Assembly (NCBI GenBank): GCA_938743325.2 | Contig: OW568885.1 | Span: 124,001 to 188,000 of the forward strand | Source: Pycnococcus provasolii | Lineage: Eukaryota; Chlorophyta; Pseudoscourfieldiophyceae; Pseudoscourfieldiales; Pycnococcaceae | Direction of reading: 5' to 3' | Length of the DNA: 64,000 bases | In this document: one piece after another, positions 46,985-58,273 of the stretch | Layout: each line of letters starts with the position of its first letter | Position numbering within the stretch: position 1 is the stretch's first letter | Translations under genes and position numbers: made by a program | Notes under the pieces: generated by a model | Database searches by the model: none | What the model was told of the DNA's origin: nothing | The model's input: only the letters and a program-made list of their open reading frames with translations

Positions 46985-47828
46985 ATTAACCTAAACAAGT
47001 GGGAGTGATCAGGTTTTTACGCAGGACAAGGGGGGGGGGGATATTCTCCGCGGCCTTCTTTTTTCCCGGGTTAGAACTTCGGCCCTCACTCAAGCACACT
47101 GCACTGCACGCGTTCTCTTCTCTGCACGCGAGGCGGGCGGGACATCCAGTTAGGTTTTTGCGAGCGTCACCTCCCCCCCCCCCCCCCCCCCCTTTCGGCC
47201 CTTTCCCTCCCTTTAGGAGTCCCTGCCCTGCTGTGCCAGCCTGGGTCCCGGCCAGCAAACCGAGCTGAGCCCCGAGTCCCCGGCCACCGGTGTTCATCGT
47301 CGTCGGTTAGTGTCAGTTTTCAGTTCCAGTGGCAGACGCACACAGTCCGCCATGGCAGCTAAGATCCACTTTGTCGTCTTCCAGTGCGACTGCGAACTGC
47401 GTAACTCCATTATAACTGGGTCCTCGGGGCTCGGGAGTCGGGACGAGGGGCCCGCCCCGTTTGGGCCCCTCTGTTACTTCGTAATATGCGCGTCGCTTCG
47501 CGCCGTTTCCTTCGGTAGAAAAATTAAGAGTTCCGGAGGAACTACATGGAGGAACTCACAAAACTCCGGAGAAGGCTGGCGGCACGTCGTCAAAGACTCA
47601 AAGACGAGCGCGTTCGCGGATGCAAAGAGGCCCTCGGCCTTTTTCCCGTTGCAACCCTCACAAGTCACAATTCACGGTCGTGTCCTTGCCCCGCAGTGAC
47701 GGGCGAATTTCTCCGCATGTCTCGCAACACTGCACTGTGCACCGGTCGCATGCAGTTTCAAATTTCACAATTTGACGAATTGTGAAAGCTGTGAGCAAGA
47801 TCTCTATAATAATGGAACTTTTTTTTTT

Positions 47829-47866
<38 letters not shown>

Positions 47867-47903
47867 GTATTGTATCGTTTACTATCCATATATACAACCC
47901 GCC
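46985..47903. other. Intergenic region with homopolymer C/G runs and (GT)n
   Basis: No convincing gene is seen. A G run lies at 47030-47040, a 20-base C run at 47173-47192, and a T/GT tract at 47820-47865 just upstream of the next small gene. The region is the divergent upstream sequence of CCT6. Confidence 0.5.
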
Positions 47904-48173
47904 ATGTCCCGCTTCACGTCGATCGCGTCGGCTCTTGAAACCTCGACGTGGACTACGCTCGAGGAGTGCCACCGCAACATGTCCGGACGACCTCCTACGA
48001 AAGAAAAACTACGAGAACATCTGGACAAGATGGTGCACGACGGCGACGTCATACGCGCGCATGATAGTAAGCGCCGCGCGAACGGTGGCAACTCCTTGCT
48101 ATCTCCTTGCGCGCCTGGATCGTTCAAGTACCGCCTGATCGCCGCGATAGACGCCGGTCTATCGCCTCGTTAG
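47904..48173 (+). CDS. Small hypothetical protein, winged-helix-like
   Basis: 89 residues from ATG (MSRFTSIASALETSTWTTLE). It has charged helices followed by KEKLREHLDKMVHDGDVIRA and FKYRLIAAIDAG, a helix-helix-strand pattern reminiscent of a winged-helix domain, but too short and divergent for a firm call. The frame opens further upstream through a GT repeat, which is surely non-coding. No close relative is recognised. Coding is plausible because composition and third-base GC resemble the neighbours. Confidence 0.5.
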   Translation: MSRFTSIASALETSTWTTLEECHRNMSGRPPTKEKLREHLDKMVHDGDVIRAHDSKRRANGGNSLLSPCAPGSFKYRLIAAIDAGLSPR

Positions 48174-48396
48174 TGGGGGATCGGGTAGCGACAACTTATG
48201 AGCACTACCGCAAGCATCTTGCGCCAGAAGGCACGTCACGCACGGTAGCGCCGACGGGGGTGAGTGCGTCGTGACAAATCCTGCGAGAGAAAAAAAATGG
48301 CCAGGGGTGAGGGGGGTGACCCGAGCCCGGGAGCGGGATCCCCAAAGTCCCAAAACTTTCCCATTCCAGACGCCTGCTTCGCTTCACTTGGCCTCG

Positions 48397-48932
48397 ATGC
48401 CCGTGTCCGTCATGTCGTTCTTCGACGAGTACCTCCTCGAAGAAGAAGACTCCTCCGCCGCCTCCGCCTTCTCAGAATTATCAGTGTCGTCGTCGTCTGC
48501 TTCTGCCTGGGCGTCCTCTCTTGCTGTGCTCACTTCTCTTCCTCAGGGGGTTGGTGGGGTTGGTGGGGTTGGTGGGGGCTACTACTTGCCGGCTCTGCCA
48601 TCAGCGTTTGTGCAGGCTTCATTCGTGGAAGAAGTCTCGTTATCTCACGATTGCGACAACGAAACGAAAGTTGTCGCAAAAGCTGTGCTGCTCGACGGTA
48701 GTCAGAAAGATGGCAGATTTCACGCGATCGTGCGTGCGCGTGCGGCGGCGGCAACGCCGCCAGCGAGAGACCCCAGCGGAGGTGCTCGCAGAGGAACGGC
48801 GAGGGGGACGCCGCAGACGGCACCGACCACGGTCACAAACGCACCCGTCGACGGTGTTGATGTCCTGCGCCAAATCGAGGCGGGAAGGATACCAGCCCTT
48901 GCGCCACCCGGCTGGCCAAAACCTGTGATTGC

Positions 48933-48963
<31 letters not shown>

Positions 48964-51900
48964 AACCACGCCGAAAACGACGACGACGCGAACGAAGCCA
49001 GGGCGGCAGCTGCTGCATTTGCAAGTGCCTTTGGTTTACAGGACGACGACGAGCAGGACGACGACGACGGCGACGACGACGAGCAGGACAGCGACGACGA
49101 CGACGACGACGACGAGCAGCCTCAGCAACAGCAACGAGCAGCAACGAGCAGCAACGAGCAGCAACAGCAACAAAAGACTACCTACGCACGCTTCGTGAAC
49201 GATCGTACAACACCAAGCTACGTATCAGAACACTTCGACGAGCTCGTGCCCAGTCCCATCACCACGTTCCCGTTCCCGCTCGATCACTTCCAGAAGGAGG
49301 CGATCTACTGCATCGAAAAGCATCGTCACATCTTTGTGGGTGCGCATACAGGATCCGGTAAAACGGTCGTCGCCGAGTACGCCGTCGCGATGAGCCTAAG
49401 TCGCAATGCGCGGTGCATATACACGTCACCCATCAAGACGCTTTCGAACCAGAAGTATGGTGAATTTAAGGCAAAGGGCTACGACGTCGGTCTGCTGACG
49501 GGAGATCTTAGCCTAAATCCCAACGCTCAAGTTCTCGTCATGACGACTGAGGTGCTTCGAAGTCTTTTATACCGTGGCGACGCCTCCGAACTTGTACGCG
49601 AGCTGCTATGGGTTGTTTTCGACGAGGTGCACTACGTGAATGACGTCGACCGCGGCGTCGTGTGGGAGGAGTGCATCATCATGCTTCCCAAGGATGTGGG
49701 AATGGTGCTCTTGTCCGCGACGGTGCCAAATGCACTCGAATTTGCAGACTGGATCGGGCGTACCAAGCGCCGCATGGTGTACGTCACGAATACCAAGCAG
49801 CGACCGGTGCCTCTCCGCCATCACCTGTATGCGGACCCTAAGGTGTTCGAAGCTGTGTGCAATCCGCCGCTCGGCACGTGGGACACCGACTCGTTCAAAA
49901 AGTTCCGTGAAGGTGTGCGTGCCAAGTGTGGAGGCGGCGGTACAGCCGCCGGTGGGGGTGCATTGTCAGGCGGACGAGGAGGTGGTGGACGGCAGCAGCA
50001 GCAGCAGCACGGTGGAGGACGGGGCAGACCACAAAGCGGACGTGGTGGACAGCGTCCTCAGAGCGGGCGAGGCGGCGGCGGCGGCGGGGGTAAGGGAAAT
50101 CTGCTCACGCAAGATCCGCGGTCCAAGTGGACGCAACTTGTACGCTTCCTGCAGAATCACACCAACTCAACCACCGGCGAGCCGCAACCTCTCCTGCCGT
50201 GCCTCGTGTTTGTGTTCTCGAAAAAGAAATGCGACACTCTCGCGGACAACATGCTAGCCAGCCGCGTCGACCTTCTTGCGACGGTGAAAGATGGAGGTCA
50301 GACAGGGGCATCGCGTGGCGACAAGTTTGCCGCCGTCAGCTTCTACGACTCGTGCATTCACAGCGTGCTAGGACCGGCGGACGCGCAGCTTCCCCAAGTG
50401 TTGCGATGCCGAGAGTACATCAAGGCTGGCATTGGTGTGCACCACGCGGGCATTCTGCCCGTCGTTCGTGAGGTGACCGAAATGCTCTTCTGCCGCGGCC
50501 TCATTCAGCTGCTCTTCTGCACGGAGACCTTCGCGGTTGGCGTGAATGCTCCCGCACGAGCCGTGATCTTCCCCAGCCTCAAGAAGCATGACGGCGTGAG
50601 CCGCCGGCACCTGCTTGCCGACGAATACACGCAGATGGCGGGGCGTGCGGGACGACGCGGGCTGGATAAGGAAGGTCTCGTACTCGTCGCCTGCGGCTTC
50701 GAGGAAAACTACCGCGGAGGTTCGTCGAGCTCGGATCCCGCGGCGAGCATCTTGCCCGCGGACGAGGGCACGGTACGTCGATTGCTGACGGGCCGTGCGA
50801 GCCAGCTACACAGCCAGTTCAAGCTCAGCTACGGCATGATTTTGAGCCTACTTCGATCCAAGAGCCACACGATCGAGAGCGTGCTAAAGCTCAGTTTCCA
50901 GGAGCTGCAGACACGCAAGATTGCGCCAAAGTACAAGATGATGCTCCGCGAGCGCGAGACTGCATTGGCAGCCGCGGCGTCGCAGCCGTGGCCAGGCACC
51001 GGTGGCGATGCGGAGAAGGCGCTCTTTCTGGCATGCGCGCGTGCAGAGGCTGCTGCATTCGACTGTGCGGCGGAAGTGTGCGCTCTTGCGTGGGGATCTG
51101 ACGTGGCGTCTGCAATGGCGCGCGGCGAATCAGGCGTGGGGGACGACACTGGCGCCTTTATCGCGCCATGGCCCGCTTCGGGCGGTGCATCTCGAGGATT
51201 TTGGGATGACGTGCTGACGGCGGGACGTCTTTGCCTCCTGGTTGCGGATCCGCGAAAACGCGACGCTCCACTTTCCATCGCAATGTACCTCGGGCAATCG
51301 GCAAAGACGCCTTCGAAGCCGCTACTGCTTGGCGAGAAGCCTCCTCCGCCCATGCGATTTTTCCTCGAGCTTGTTCACGTCGACGACGAGGTGGCGATGG
51401 CATCGGGAGTCGTGGAGGGCGAAGAGGATAGCGAAAGTACAAAGCAGCACCCTTTCGTTGGACGTTGCGGTGGCCGCACGCACGGCGAAATGTCATTTGC
51501 ATATGCCATTCGCGCAGAATCGTCCGCGCAGTGCGTTGTGGCGGTCTGCAAGGGCTTTGCCTTGCCATTGGCACCTTTGGGTGTGGCGGCTCACGAGTGG
51601 TCGCCGTTTGACGGAATCCTGTCGGACGCGTCTGTGCGCGGTCACTTTTTCGGAGAGAAGGAGGCAGCTCAAGGACCTGGTGGAGCGGCAGGCGGGGGTA
51701 GTGCCGGCGCCGCGTCTGCGTCCCTGAACGAAGCCTTTGCTGGTTTGCAGGTCATGTCGAAGAAGGATGACGATGACGACGATCTCATGATGGGCTTCGG
51801 TGGTGGTGGAAAGAAAAAGGGCAAGAAGGGTAAGGGCGGCGGCGGCGGCGGCGGTGGTGGAGTAGGAGGCGCGGCCGATCCGCTGTCGAGGCAATCCTCC

Positions 51901-53079
51901 GCGACTGTCTCCTCTATCGCCACTACATTTGCGGACTATGCATTTGCGGTGTGCTCTTCGCTTTCTGAGTGCATGAACAAGGCACTTGCCCCAAGCCTCC
52001 CTCTCGCCGCACAGGCTGCCGTTGCATACCTGAATGGCGACGAGGCTGCACAGGCGAGCTTGGACAGTATTCTATTCGGCCATTCGGCGTGGCAGAGCTT
52101 TGTTTACGACGCGTCAAATCCCCTTTGCGCCGTTGACCCGCTCACCGACGGCGCCGGTACTTCCGAGCTCGATGCGGTGCAGCTTTTCCGCAAGCACGCG
52201 CATGTCATCGCATCGTGCGTCGCACTGCGTCGCGCTGCCATAGCCGGGCTGCCCGCCGATGCTCTAATCACGACACCCGAGAAGAGGCCATGCTTTGCTC
52301 ACGCCAACGGCATTGTCGCTCTGCAGCGTGCAATTCAGCGTCTTCAGTATCAGCTGAGTGCTGAGGCGTTGCAGATGATGCCTGAATTCCACCGCAGGCG
52401 CGACGTGCTTGAGCACCTCGGGTACTTCGACACGTCGATGGGTGTGGTAACACTTAAGGGGCGCTGCTGCGTGGAGATTGCGACTGGCAACGAGCTTCTG
52501 ATGACGGAGGTGTACTTCGGAAGAATGTTTGCAGTTCTGAGCCCGGCTGAGGTGGTTGCCATGTGTTCCGCCTTTGTCTTCCAGGAGAAGACGGACTCCG
52601 ACGACTACGCCCTTGGCATATACTACGAGAACGAACGACGCAGGGCGGCTCGCGAAAAGGCGGATGCGGTGGAGAGGGAGATGCTCGACGACGTGCTTGC
52701 GGTTGACATGCCCACGGAGGCATTGGCGCGTGCGCGCGCGCATGTGATCGAGACGGCGATGCATCTCGGCGAGATGCAGAAGTCCATGGGCGTTCCGAAT
52801 ATGGGCGGCGAGGCGTTCGTCAAGGACGTTCTGCGCTTTGGCTTGGTGGCTCCCGTCTTCCACTGGGCGAGCGGCATGCCATTCGTTGACATATGCCGCG
52901 AGACGGATGTGATGGAGGGCACAATCGTGAGAACCGTGCTGCGTCTCGACGAGTGCCTGCGGGAATTCCAGACGGTGGCCAACTATTGCGGCGATGCCGA
53001 GATGCACGCGAGCTGCGAGGCTGCGCGCGTTGCCATCAAGCGCGACATCTGCACGAGCGCAAGTTTGTACTTGAAATGA
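48397..53079 (+). CDS. SKI2: SKI2 DExH-box RNA helicase (cytosolic exosome cofactor)
   Basis: 1560 residues from the ATG at 48397, intronless. An acidic Asp/Glu/Gln-rich N-terminus precedes the helicase core: FPFPLDHFQKEAIYCIEKH, Walker A GAHTGSGKTVVAEYA, SPIKTLSNQKYGEF, the DEVHYVND box with DRGVVWEECIIMLP, SATVPNALEFADWIGRTK, then RecA2 with GIGVHHAGILPVVREV and QMAGRAGRRGLDKEG. DEVHYVND and VVWEE favour SKI2 over MTR4. An RGG/Gln-rich insertion (about 520-570) sits between the RecA lobes. A second Gly/Lys run lies in the arch region. The C-terminal DSHCT domain ends with DICRETDVMEGTIVRTVLRL. SKI2 with SKI3/SKI8 feeds mRNA into the cytosolic exosome. The RGG insertions are longer than in most relatives. 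Confidence 0.93.
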
Positions 53080-53168
53080 TGATGTTAGATAAGTGTGAAC
53101 TAATAATATATTAAAGTACTTTGAGTCGTTGTAGGTTTTGGGTGTATCAATTGTTTTGTACATGAGTT

Positions 53169-55325
53169 CTATAGTTGGTCAATCTTTCTGCTGGAATTGC
53201 TTCGTTTGAAAATTGCCGGTGATTCTGGCATTGTATTTGATTTCGTCAGGCGAGGCAACGTCGCAGGCTCGCGCTCGTCCACGTGAATCCAAGAACCGAC
53301 GTCTTCGTCGTGGTGCTGATCCATGCGGTGCATCTTCTTATATTCAACCTGCAGCATCTCGCGCCACATCTCGATCTCACGAGGGCGTAGGCGGCGCATT
53401 CGGCTTCCATACGTTCGTGCGAGTGTTTCGAGCACGAGTTCATCGGGGATCCTGCCGCCTCCGGACGACTCCGCGTTGCGCCGAAGCATACCCATGCCCC
53501 ATGGCGGCCTTGAGGATGCGATGGCTGGGTTGTGGCTATTCTTGCTGTGGTGAGCGCTCGTGGCACCCTCCACCGCCTTGCGAAGCCTCTTGGAGAATGC
53601 CACGTCGCCTCGGATAGCATTCTGAACCTCCTCTATGCCCCTCAGGGCGGTGGTAAGCGCGAGCTCGTCGTCCGAGCGACGAACATCTCCGCCAAAGAAG
53701 GACCGATACGAAAGGAGGAATGGCCCGCTCGCCATGGCGCCCGCGAACATCGCACTGCCCGCTAGCGTGACGAATGCGGTGGAGCTTTCTTCGAAGCCGT
53801 TTGGCACGTTCGTGCCGAATAGCGAGTACACGCACGCCATGGAGCCTACACACAGCGCGGCATTAGCGATGTGCAACTCAAGCCTTCGAATGCGATTGCT
53901 CTCGTTGGCGAGGCTCAGCTCGATTGTCTGCCGCGTCTGAGCAATCTTTCCCTCAAGCTTGTCGCAATCATCTTCCAGATTCTGCAGACGGCTCTCGTAC
54001 GCCTCCAGCATCAGCTCCGCCACGCCGCCGTAGTCCCTCTCAAAGTACTCGTGAACTGACGGATCCTCGCAATCCGCTGCCGTGGATTCCGACGATGCGA
54101 CGGGGTGGATGCCGCCACTCGTTTGTGTGCGATATTGCTCTTGCCACAGCCGATGCGACATCGCGATGTGATCCGGCGCGCAGAGGTACTCGAGTTCCTC
54201 GAGATCCTGCGGCTCGGCGAGAACCTCCTTGAGGATTTCTACCAGTCGGACCGTGCGACTTTTCACGTCGCTGAGGCTTTTGGTGAGAGTCAGAAGGCGC
54301 GAGAATCCCTCCTCACGCTTTGCGTCGTTCGCGCTGCCCACCCACGGCAGCCAGTTCATTTGATCCGTAACTCCTTGGCGTGTGAGCTTGGGAAGCAGGT
54401 TGTCGATGAGCACCTCCAGCCTACGGTAGGAGCGTTCGAGGCTTACGCAGCTTTCCTCTAACACCGCCTCAATAACGCGCAAGGTGAACAGCGGCGGCTT
54501 GCCATCGTCACAAGGTGCCGGCGCGTCCTTTGAGTGCGTAAGAGCTCGACTTAGGCTCTCAATGAACGACCTGGCACTCGCTCCTGTGTCAGTGAGTATG
54601 AGCCTGTCGCGACTGACCATGCCACTTATTGATGGTGGGTCCACCTTAAAAGCGATGAATGTCCTGTGCACGGCGATGGTGGACCCTCGACTTCTGAGTA
54701 GCCGCAGGTCACGAACGGAACAGCGCGGCACGAGCTTAGCGAGTTCGGAGAGCGTGAGGTTGACGGCGGTGGGTCCCCGTCGCGTCGTTATTGTCGTCGT
54801 CGACGTGGCTCCGTTGCCTTGGTTGTTCGTATTCTCTGTCGGTTTTGCCGCCTCCGCTGCTCCAGCGTATGCTTCGACGACCACGTTAGGCGCATAGGTG
54901 GACGGTTGGTTGGCGACGATGTCGAACCCGCGAAGCACGGGCTGGCTTGACCCGTTCGCTGCTCCTGCTGCCGCCACTGACGTATGTAATGTGTTGGCGT
55001 TGGTTGCAAATGAACCAGCAAGATCAGATGAACGCAAACGAGGATCCGACAGATGAGAGCGGTGGAAAAGAAAAGGCGTCTGAAATCGAAATCGAAAGAA
55101 ACAAGCTGAAGATGAAGAGGCGGAAGCGCCTGAGGACGAGGACGAGGACGAGACCAAAGAGGCCAAAGAGGCCAAAGAGGCCAAAGAGGAAGAGGAGGAG
55201 GACGACCACACACCACCAAAACCAAACCAAACACGACGAATGCCACCACGAAGATGAATCTGCTGAGTGCTCCGAATCCCCAAGGAACCAGGAAGGTGAC
55301 CCAAGGTACACGACGCCATGAACAT
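53169..55325 (-). CDS. MRS2/CorA-type magnesium channel with a GTN in place of the GMN motif
   Basis: About 718 residues, starting at one of two close ATGs (55325 or 55319). A long Ser-rich, basic N-terminus suggests mitochondrial or plastid import. The MRS2 domain begins at VNLTLSELAKLVPRCSVRDL with RLLRSRGSTIAVHRTFIAFK. A long helix region (VIEAVLEESCVSLERSYRRL, LEELEYLCAPDHIAMSHRLW) leads to two terminal membrane spans (ANAALCVGSMACVYSLFG and AFVTLAGSAMFAGAMASG). The ion-selective GMN at the end of the first span reads FGTNVPNGFE, so Met is replaced by Thr. The NGFE after it keeps the usual context. About 170 residues extend beyond the last span, longer than in typical relatives. Confidence 0.85.
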   Translation of the reverse strand: MFMASCTLGHLPGSLGIRSTQQIHLRGGIRRVWFGFGGVWSSSSSSSLASLASLASLVSSSSSSSGASASSSSACFFRFRFQTPFLFHRSHLSDPRLRSSDLAGSFATNANTLHTSVAAAGAANGSSQPVLRGFDIVANQPSTYAPNVVVEAYAGAAEAAKPTENTNNQGNGATSTTTITTRRGPTAVNLTLSELAKLVPRCSVRDLRLLRSRGSTIAVHRTFIAFKVDPPSISGMVSRDRLILTDTGASARSFIESLSRALTHSKDAPAPCDDGKPPLFTLRVIEAVLEESCVSLERSYRRLEVLIDNLLPKLTRQGVTDQMNWLPWVGSANDAKREEGFSRLLTLTKSLSDVKSRTVRLVEILKEVLAEPQDLEELEYLCAPDHIAMSHRLWQEQYRTQTSGGIHPVASSESTAADCEDPSVHEYFERDYGGVAELMLEAYESRLQNLEDDCDKLEGKIAQTRQTIELSLANESNRIRRLELHIANAALCVGSMACVYSLFGTNVPNGFEESSTAFVTLAGSAMFAGAMASGPFLLSYRSFFGGDVRRSDDELALTTALRGIEEVQNAIRGDVAFSKRLRKAVEGATSAHHSKNSHNPAIASSRPPWGMGMLRRNAESSGGGRIPDELVLETLARTYGSRMRRLRPREIEMWREMLQVEYKKMHRMDQHHDEDVGSWIHVDEREPATLPRLTKSNTMPESPAIFKRSNSSRKIDQL

Positions 55326-55420
55326 GCTAGTTTTGGAGCGAAATCGGCAGATGATAAAAATGGCCAAATGGGTGTCGTCGGCGGACAGGGGAGGGCCCAG
55401 GTGGGAAAAAGAGAAAAGCG

Positions 55421-55459
55421 TAACCCCTAACCTTAACCCCTAACCGTAACCCCTAACCC
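55421..55459. repeat. Telomere-like CCCCTAA tract upstream of the MRS2-like gene
   Basis: Imperfect TAACCCC units lie about 100 bases upstream of the MRS2-like ATG. On that gene's coding strand they read TTAGGGG. Confidence 0.8.
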
Positions 55460-55590
55460 AGTGGTAGTGTTTTCCATGGTAAAGAATTCGCATTCGGGGT
55501 TCCGAAAGAAAGAAGATTCATGTATGGCTTCCTCTTCTTTCTAGAAGTTTGATGTTCTTTCTTGTTAAAACAGTAGTTGTATTTGTCTTG

Positions 55591-56250
55591 TTATTCAGAG
55601 GCAACGCTCAGCACGGCGGGTTTCCAACTTACCACGCTCGTGACGAAACTTAACAACGTCATCACAGGGGCAGGACCCTTGAGAGATGCGCCCTTGAAGC
55701 AACGTTTCGCGAAGAACAAACCAAGCAGCACGGAAGCCAGTAAGGCGCCAAACGCACTGCACAGCACCAAACTCGCGACGAGAGCTGTCGCAAAACTAGC
55801 ACCGGCAGCCAGCGACGCCTTGCTGCCCTTCTTCTGGTAGCCCATAAAACCTCCCGCCAAGCTCGCCGTTGCTAGCACGAACGTCGCAACCTGCCAAGGC
55901 GTGTTGCTGTACTCCGCATCGCCTTCTCCGCCACCGCCGCCACCGCTCGAAGAGCCGCCGTCTCCACCACCGCCGTCTCCAGTGCCGCCATTCCCCGACT
56001 CTGTCGACGCACCACACCCAACCACGCGCGACCTCGAGCACACCCGTCGGATGTCGCGCCACCACGTCGGATGTCGAGCTGTCGATCGCCCGAACGACGG
56101 CAAGCGGCTAGAGCCAGCCAGAGCCCCACATCGAACAGCCGCCTGAGGTTTAACCGCAGGACCAGCCCCTACCCTGAACCCTAGCCCATGGTGGCGAGCA
56201 AGGGCGCAAGGAGGGCGCGAGAGGGCGCGAGGAGAGAGCGCCGCCGCCAT
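55591..56250 (-). CDS. FAX/TMEM14-family membrane protein, probably plastid envelope
   Basis: 219 residues from ATG. An Ala/Arg/Ser-rich leader of roughly 80 residues fits a transit peptide, followed by a Gly/Ser linker. The TMEM14 domain follows with hydrophobic helices: ATFVLATASLAGGFMGYQKK, the diagnostic GGxxGYxKKGSxASLAAG pattern, ASFATALVASLVLCSAFGAL and ASVLLGLFFAKRCFKG. In plants FAX1 of this family moves fatty acids across the chloroplast inner envelope. The transit-like leader favours that role over the mitochondrial TMEM14C role. Single exon. Confidence 0.8.
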   Translation of the reverse strand: MAAALSPRALSRPPCALARHHGLGFRVGAGPAVKPQAAVRCGALAGSSRLPSFGRSTARHPTWWRDIRRVCSRSRVVGCGASTESGNGGTGDGGGGDGGSSSGGGGGGEGDAEYSNTPWQVATFVLATASLAGGFMGYQKKGSKASLAAGASFATALVASLVLCSAFGALLASVLLGLFFAKRCFKGASLKGPAPVMTLLSFVTSVVSWKPAVLSVASE

Positions 56251-57919
56251 GTGAGCACAAAAGCCGAGGGAAGAGAGCGACGAATCCGAGTGGAGTGGTC
56301 AGAAAACGGATAGGGATAGGGATAGGGATAGAACCCGAAAGAAAACAAAATAGGATGGAACCATTCCATTCGGGGTTTGCGCCATTCGGGGATGATCCCA
56401 ATATTGGGCCGAGACGCGAGAGGAAGGAACTATGGCGAAAGTGCGGGCTCTATGTCTATGTGCGGTACGGTACCTGCCACAGGAATACTGTACTTGTATG
56501 ATGACCCGTGATATTTTCAAGGTTCATTTATTTACAAGGGAAGGAGATTCTTCCACGGAATTTAAAATTTACAAAAGATAATAGGATTACGTAGTCCTGA
56601 GCGATTCTCCTTACAAGGGGTCGTCAACTGGCGGGAAACGGCGGGATGGCGAGGACAGTTTTTAGTATAAAAAAAACATTTCCTCATCTCCACCAACCTC
56701 ATCCGTCAAATACGGTACCTGCATGAATGTATGAAAATGTGGGGTGTGCAGTCATATGCAAAAGGTGAGTGTCAGTCAAGGTGTCCAGTATGCATCACGC
56801 CAGAAGTCAGTGGGAATCCGACTGTTGATGGAGGACAAGATGCATCATTCCACCCACACAACACGGCGAGCGCGCGGGCAGGCGGGCGGGCGAGCGGCGG
56901 CAGCAGCGAACTGCCGGTGGATTGTTTGTTTGCTGTTTGCGTAGCCCTCAGCCATCCAAGGAAGGTGTGGTAGCATCAGCTCTCAAGCCCGGCAAGGCGA
57001 AAGCTCTAGATGGGCCTGCGAATGTTTGAGAAATGCCCAAAGTTGGCAATTTTTCGATCATGGGGAACGCGTACAGCACAATCCACAAAGCCTCTGCCCG
57101 CCATTACCCGCCGCACCGCGTTGCCCGCCAAATGCTGCTGACGAAGGAAAACAAGGCCGCTCAGACGAAATAGTTGAAAGAAGAAGAATTGGTTTGTCGT
57201 CACAGAACTCGAAGAACGAGCTCTGACTCAGTTCTGTTGAGCTTTGTTGATATTATGTCATCAGGGCGGCTCGCGTGCGCGTTTGAACAACCCTCACAAA
57301 AAGCAGTTTGTAGTTCATTGAGAAGCGTACCTGTGATTGTGTGGTTGAAATGTGAAACGGGTGTGAGGCAGGTCAGCGATATATTTTGATTCCCTTTGTT
57401 GAAGTGATAGCGTCTTGGCCTCCGTGAAAAAAAGTGTCATGGAATGTACACACAGTCTCTCCACAAGAAAGTAAAAAACAGTCGTCAGTGAAACCCGCTA
57501 AGTGTGTGTTGATAGTCGTCCTCGGCCAATACACCTCTACTCGAACTTACGAAACAAACTAAATACTCACCTTGTTGAAAAATCAGAGAATGTCGCAATA
57601 AGAACTGTTAAAATACAGGCTCGCTGTTTGTTTGTTTTTTTGTTTTTGTTGGTTGGTCGGTTCTTGTTAGTTATGTCCAAGCTTGTAATTCAGCACCAGA
57701 AATGAGGTTAAACGTTTAGATAGGTACAGGCGCGTCGAGATAGAGCTAATATGGTCCACGCGTGGAAGCGGCCTTTGCCTCCTTTTCGGTTAGGGATAAC
57801 TGATAATCAAACATGATTTTGGTCTTCCTCCGCGTCTGTGTTGCGCCTTCTTCGTGAAAATGAAAAGACAGCAAAAAGCAAAAGCAAAAGCAAAAGGTAC
57901 GTACCACGTGTATGTATGT
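56251..57919. other. Long intergenic region without a supported gene
   Basis: Both flanking genes point right to left. I see a short GGGATA triplet repeat (56311-56332) and a CAAAAG repeat (57872-57897). Short open frames here lack coding character. It is lower in GC than the genes. A small RNA gene cannot be excluded, but I found no tRNA-like fold by eye. Confidence 0.4.
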
Positions 57920-58273
57920 TCACACTTGCGAAGCGTGAAAGGCGACAGGTTTCGACGACGTTTTCGTCACCATGAATCTCAGCAGCGAGGTTGACGTTTT
58001 GAGGTCTTTGCGTACATCAGGTATCGCCTCTGGCGGCGCACAGAACTCCATCGCCATGATGTACCCGTGCGTGTATCTTTCTCCGTGTCTCTTCACCTCG
58101 AACGCGAGTTGTCTGTGTCCGTGCGATCTCACGGCTGTGACGATACCAGGCGCCGTCGCGGATTCGGCCGATCCTCCCGCGAAAACACGCCGGCCCGCTT
58201 GTTGGACGACCGAAGCGACTTGTTGGCGTGCGAGCGAGGGCTTGAAGACCATGAGCAGGTGGTACGACACCAT
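57920..58273 (-). CDS. Organellar ribosomal protein bS6
   Basis: 117 residues from ATG, with the full bS6 pattern. It begins MVSYHLLMVFKPSLARQQVA (first strand, then helix), then GIVTAVRSHGHRQLAFEVKR, HGERYTHGYIMAMEFCAPPE and TSTSLLRFMVTK at the end. bS6 binds 16S/12S rRNA with bS18 in the small subunit. The short basic N-terminus without a long leader resembles mitochondrial bS6m of other eukaryotes more than plastid forms, which usually have transit peptides. The stop codon follows HASQV. Confidence 0.85.
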   Translation of the reverse strand: MVSYHLLMVFKPSLARQQVASVVQQAGRRVFAGGSAESATAPGIVTAVRSHGHRQLAFEVKRHGERYTHGYIMAMEFCAPPEAIPDVRKDLKTSTSLLRFMVTKTSSKPVAFHASQV

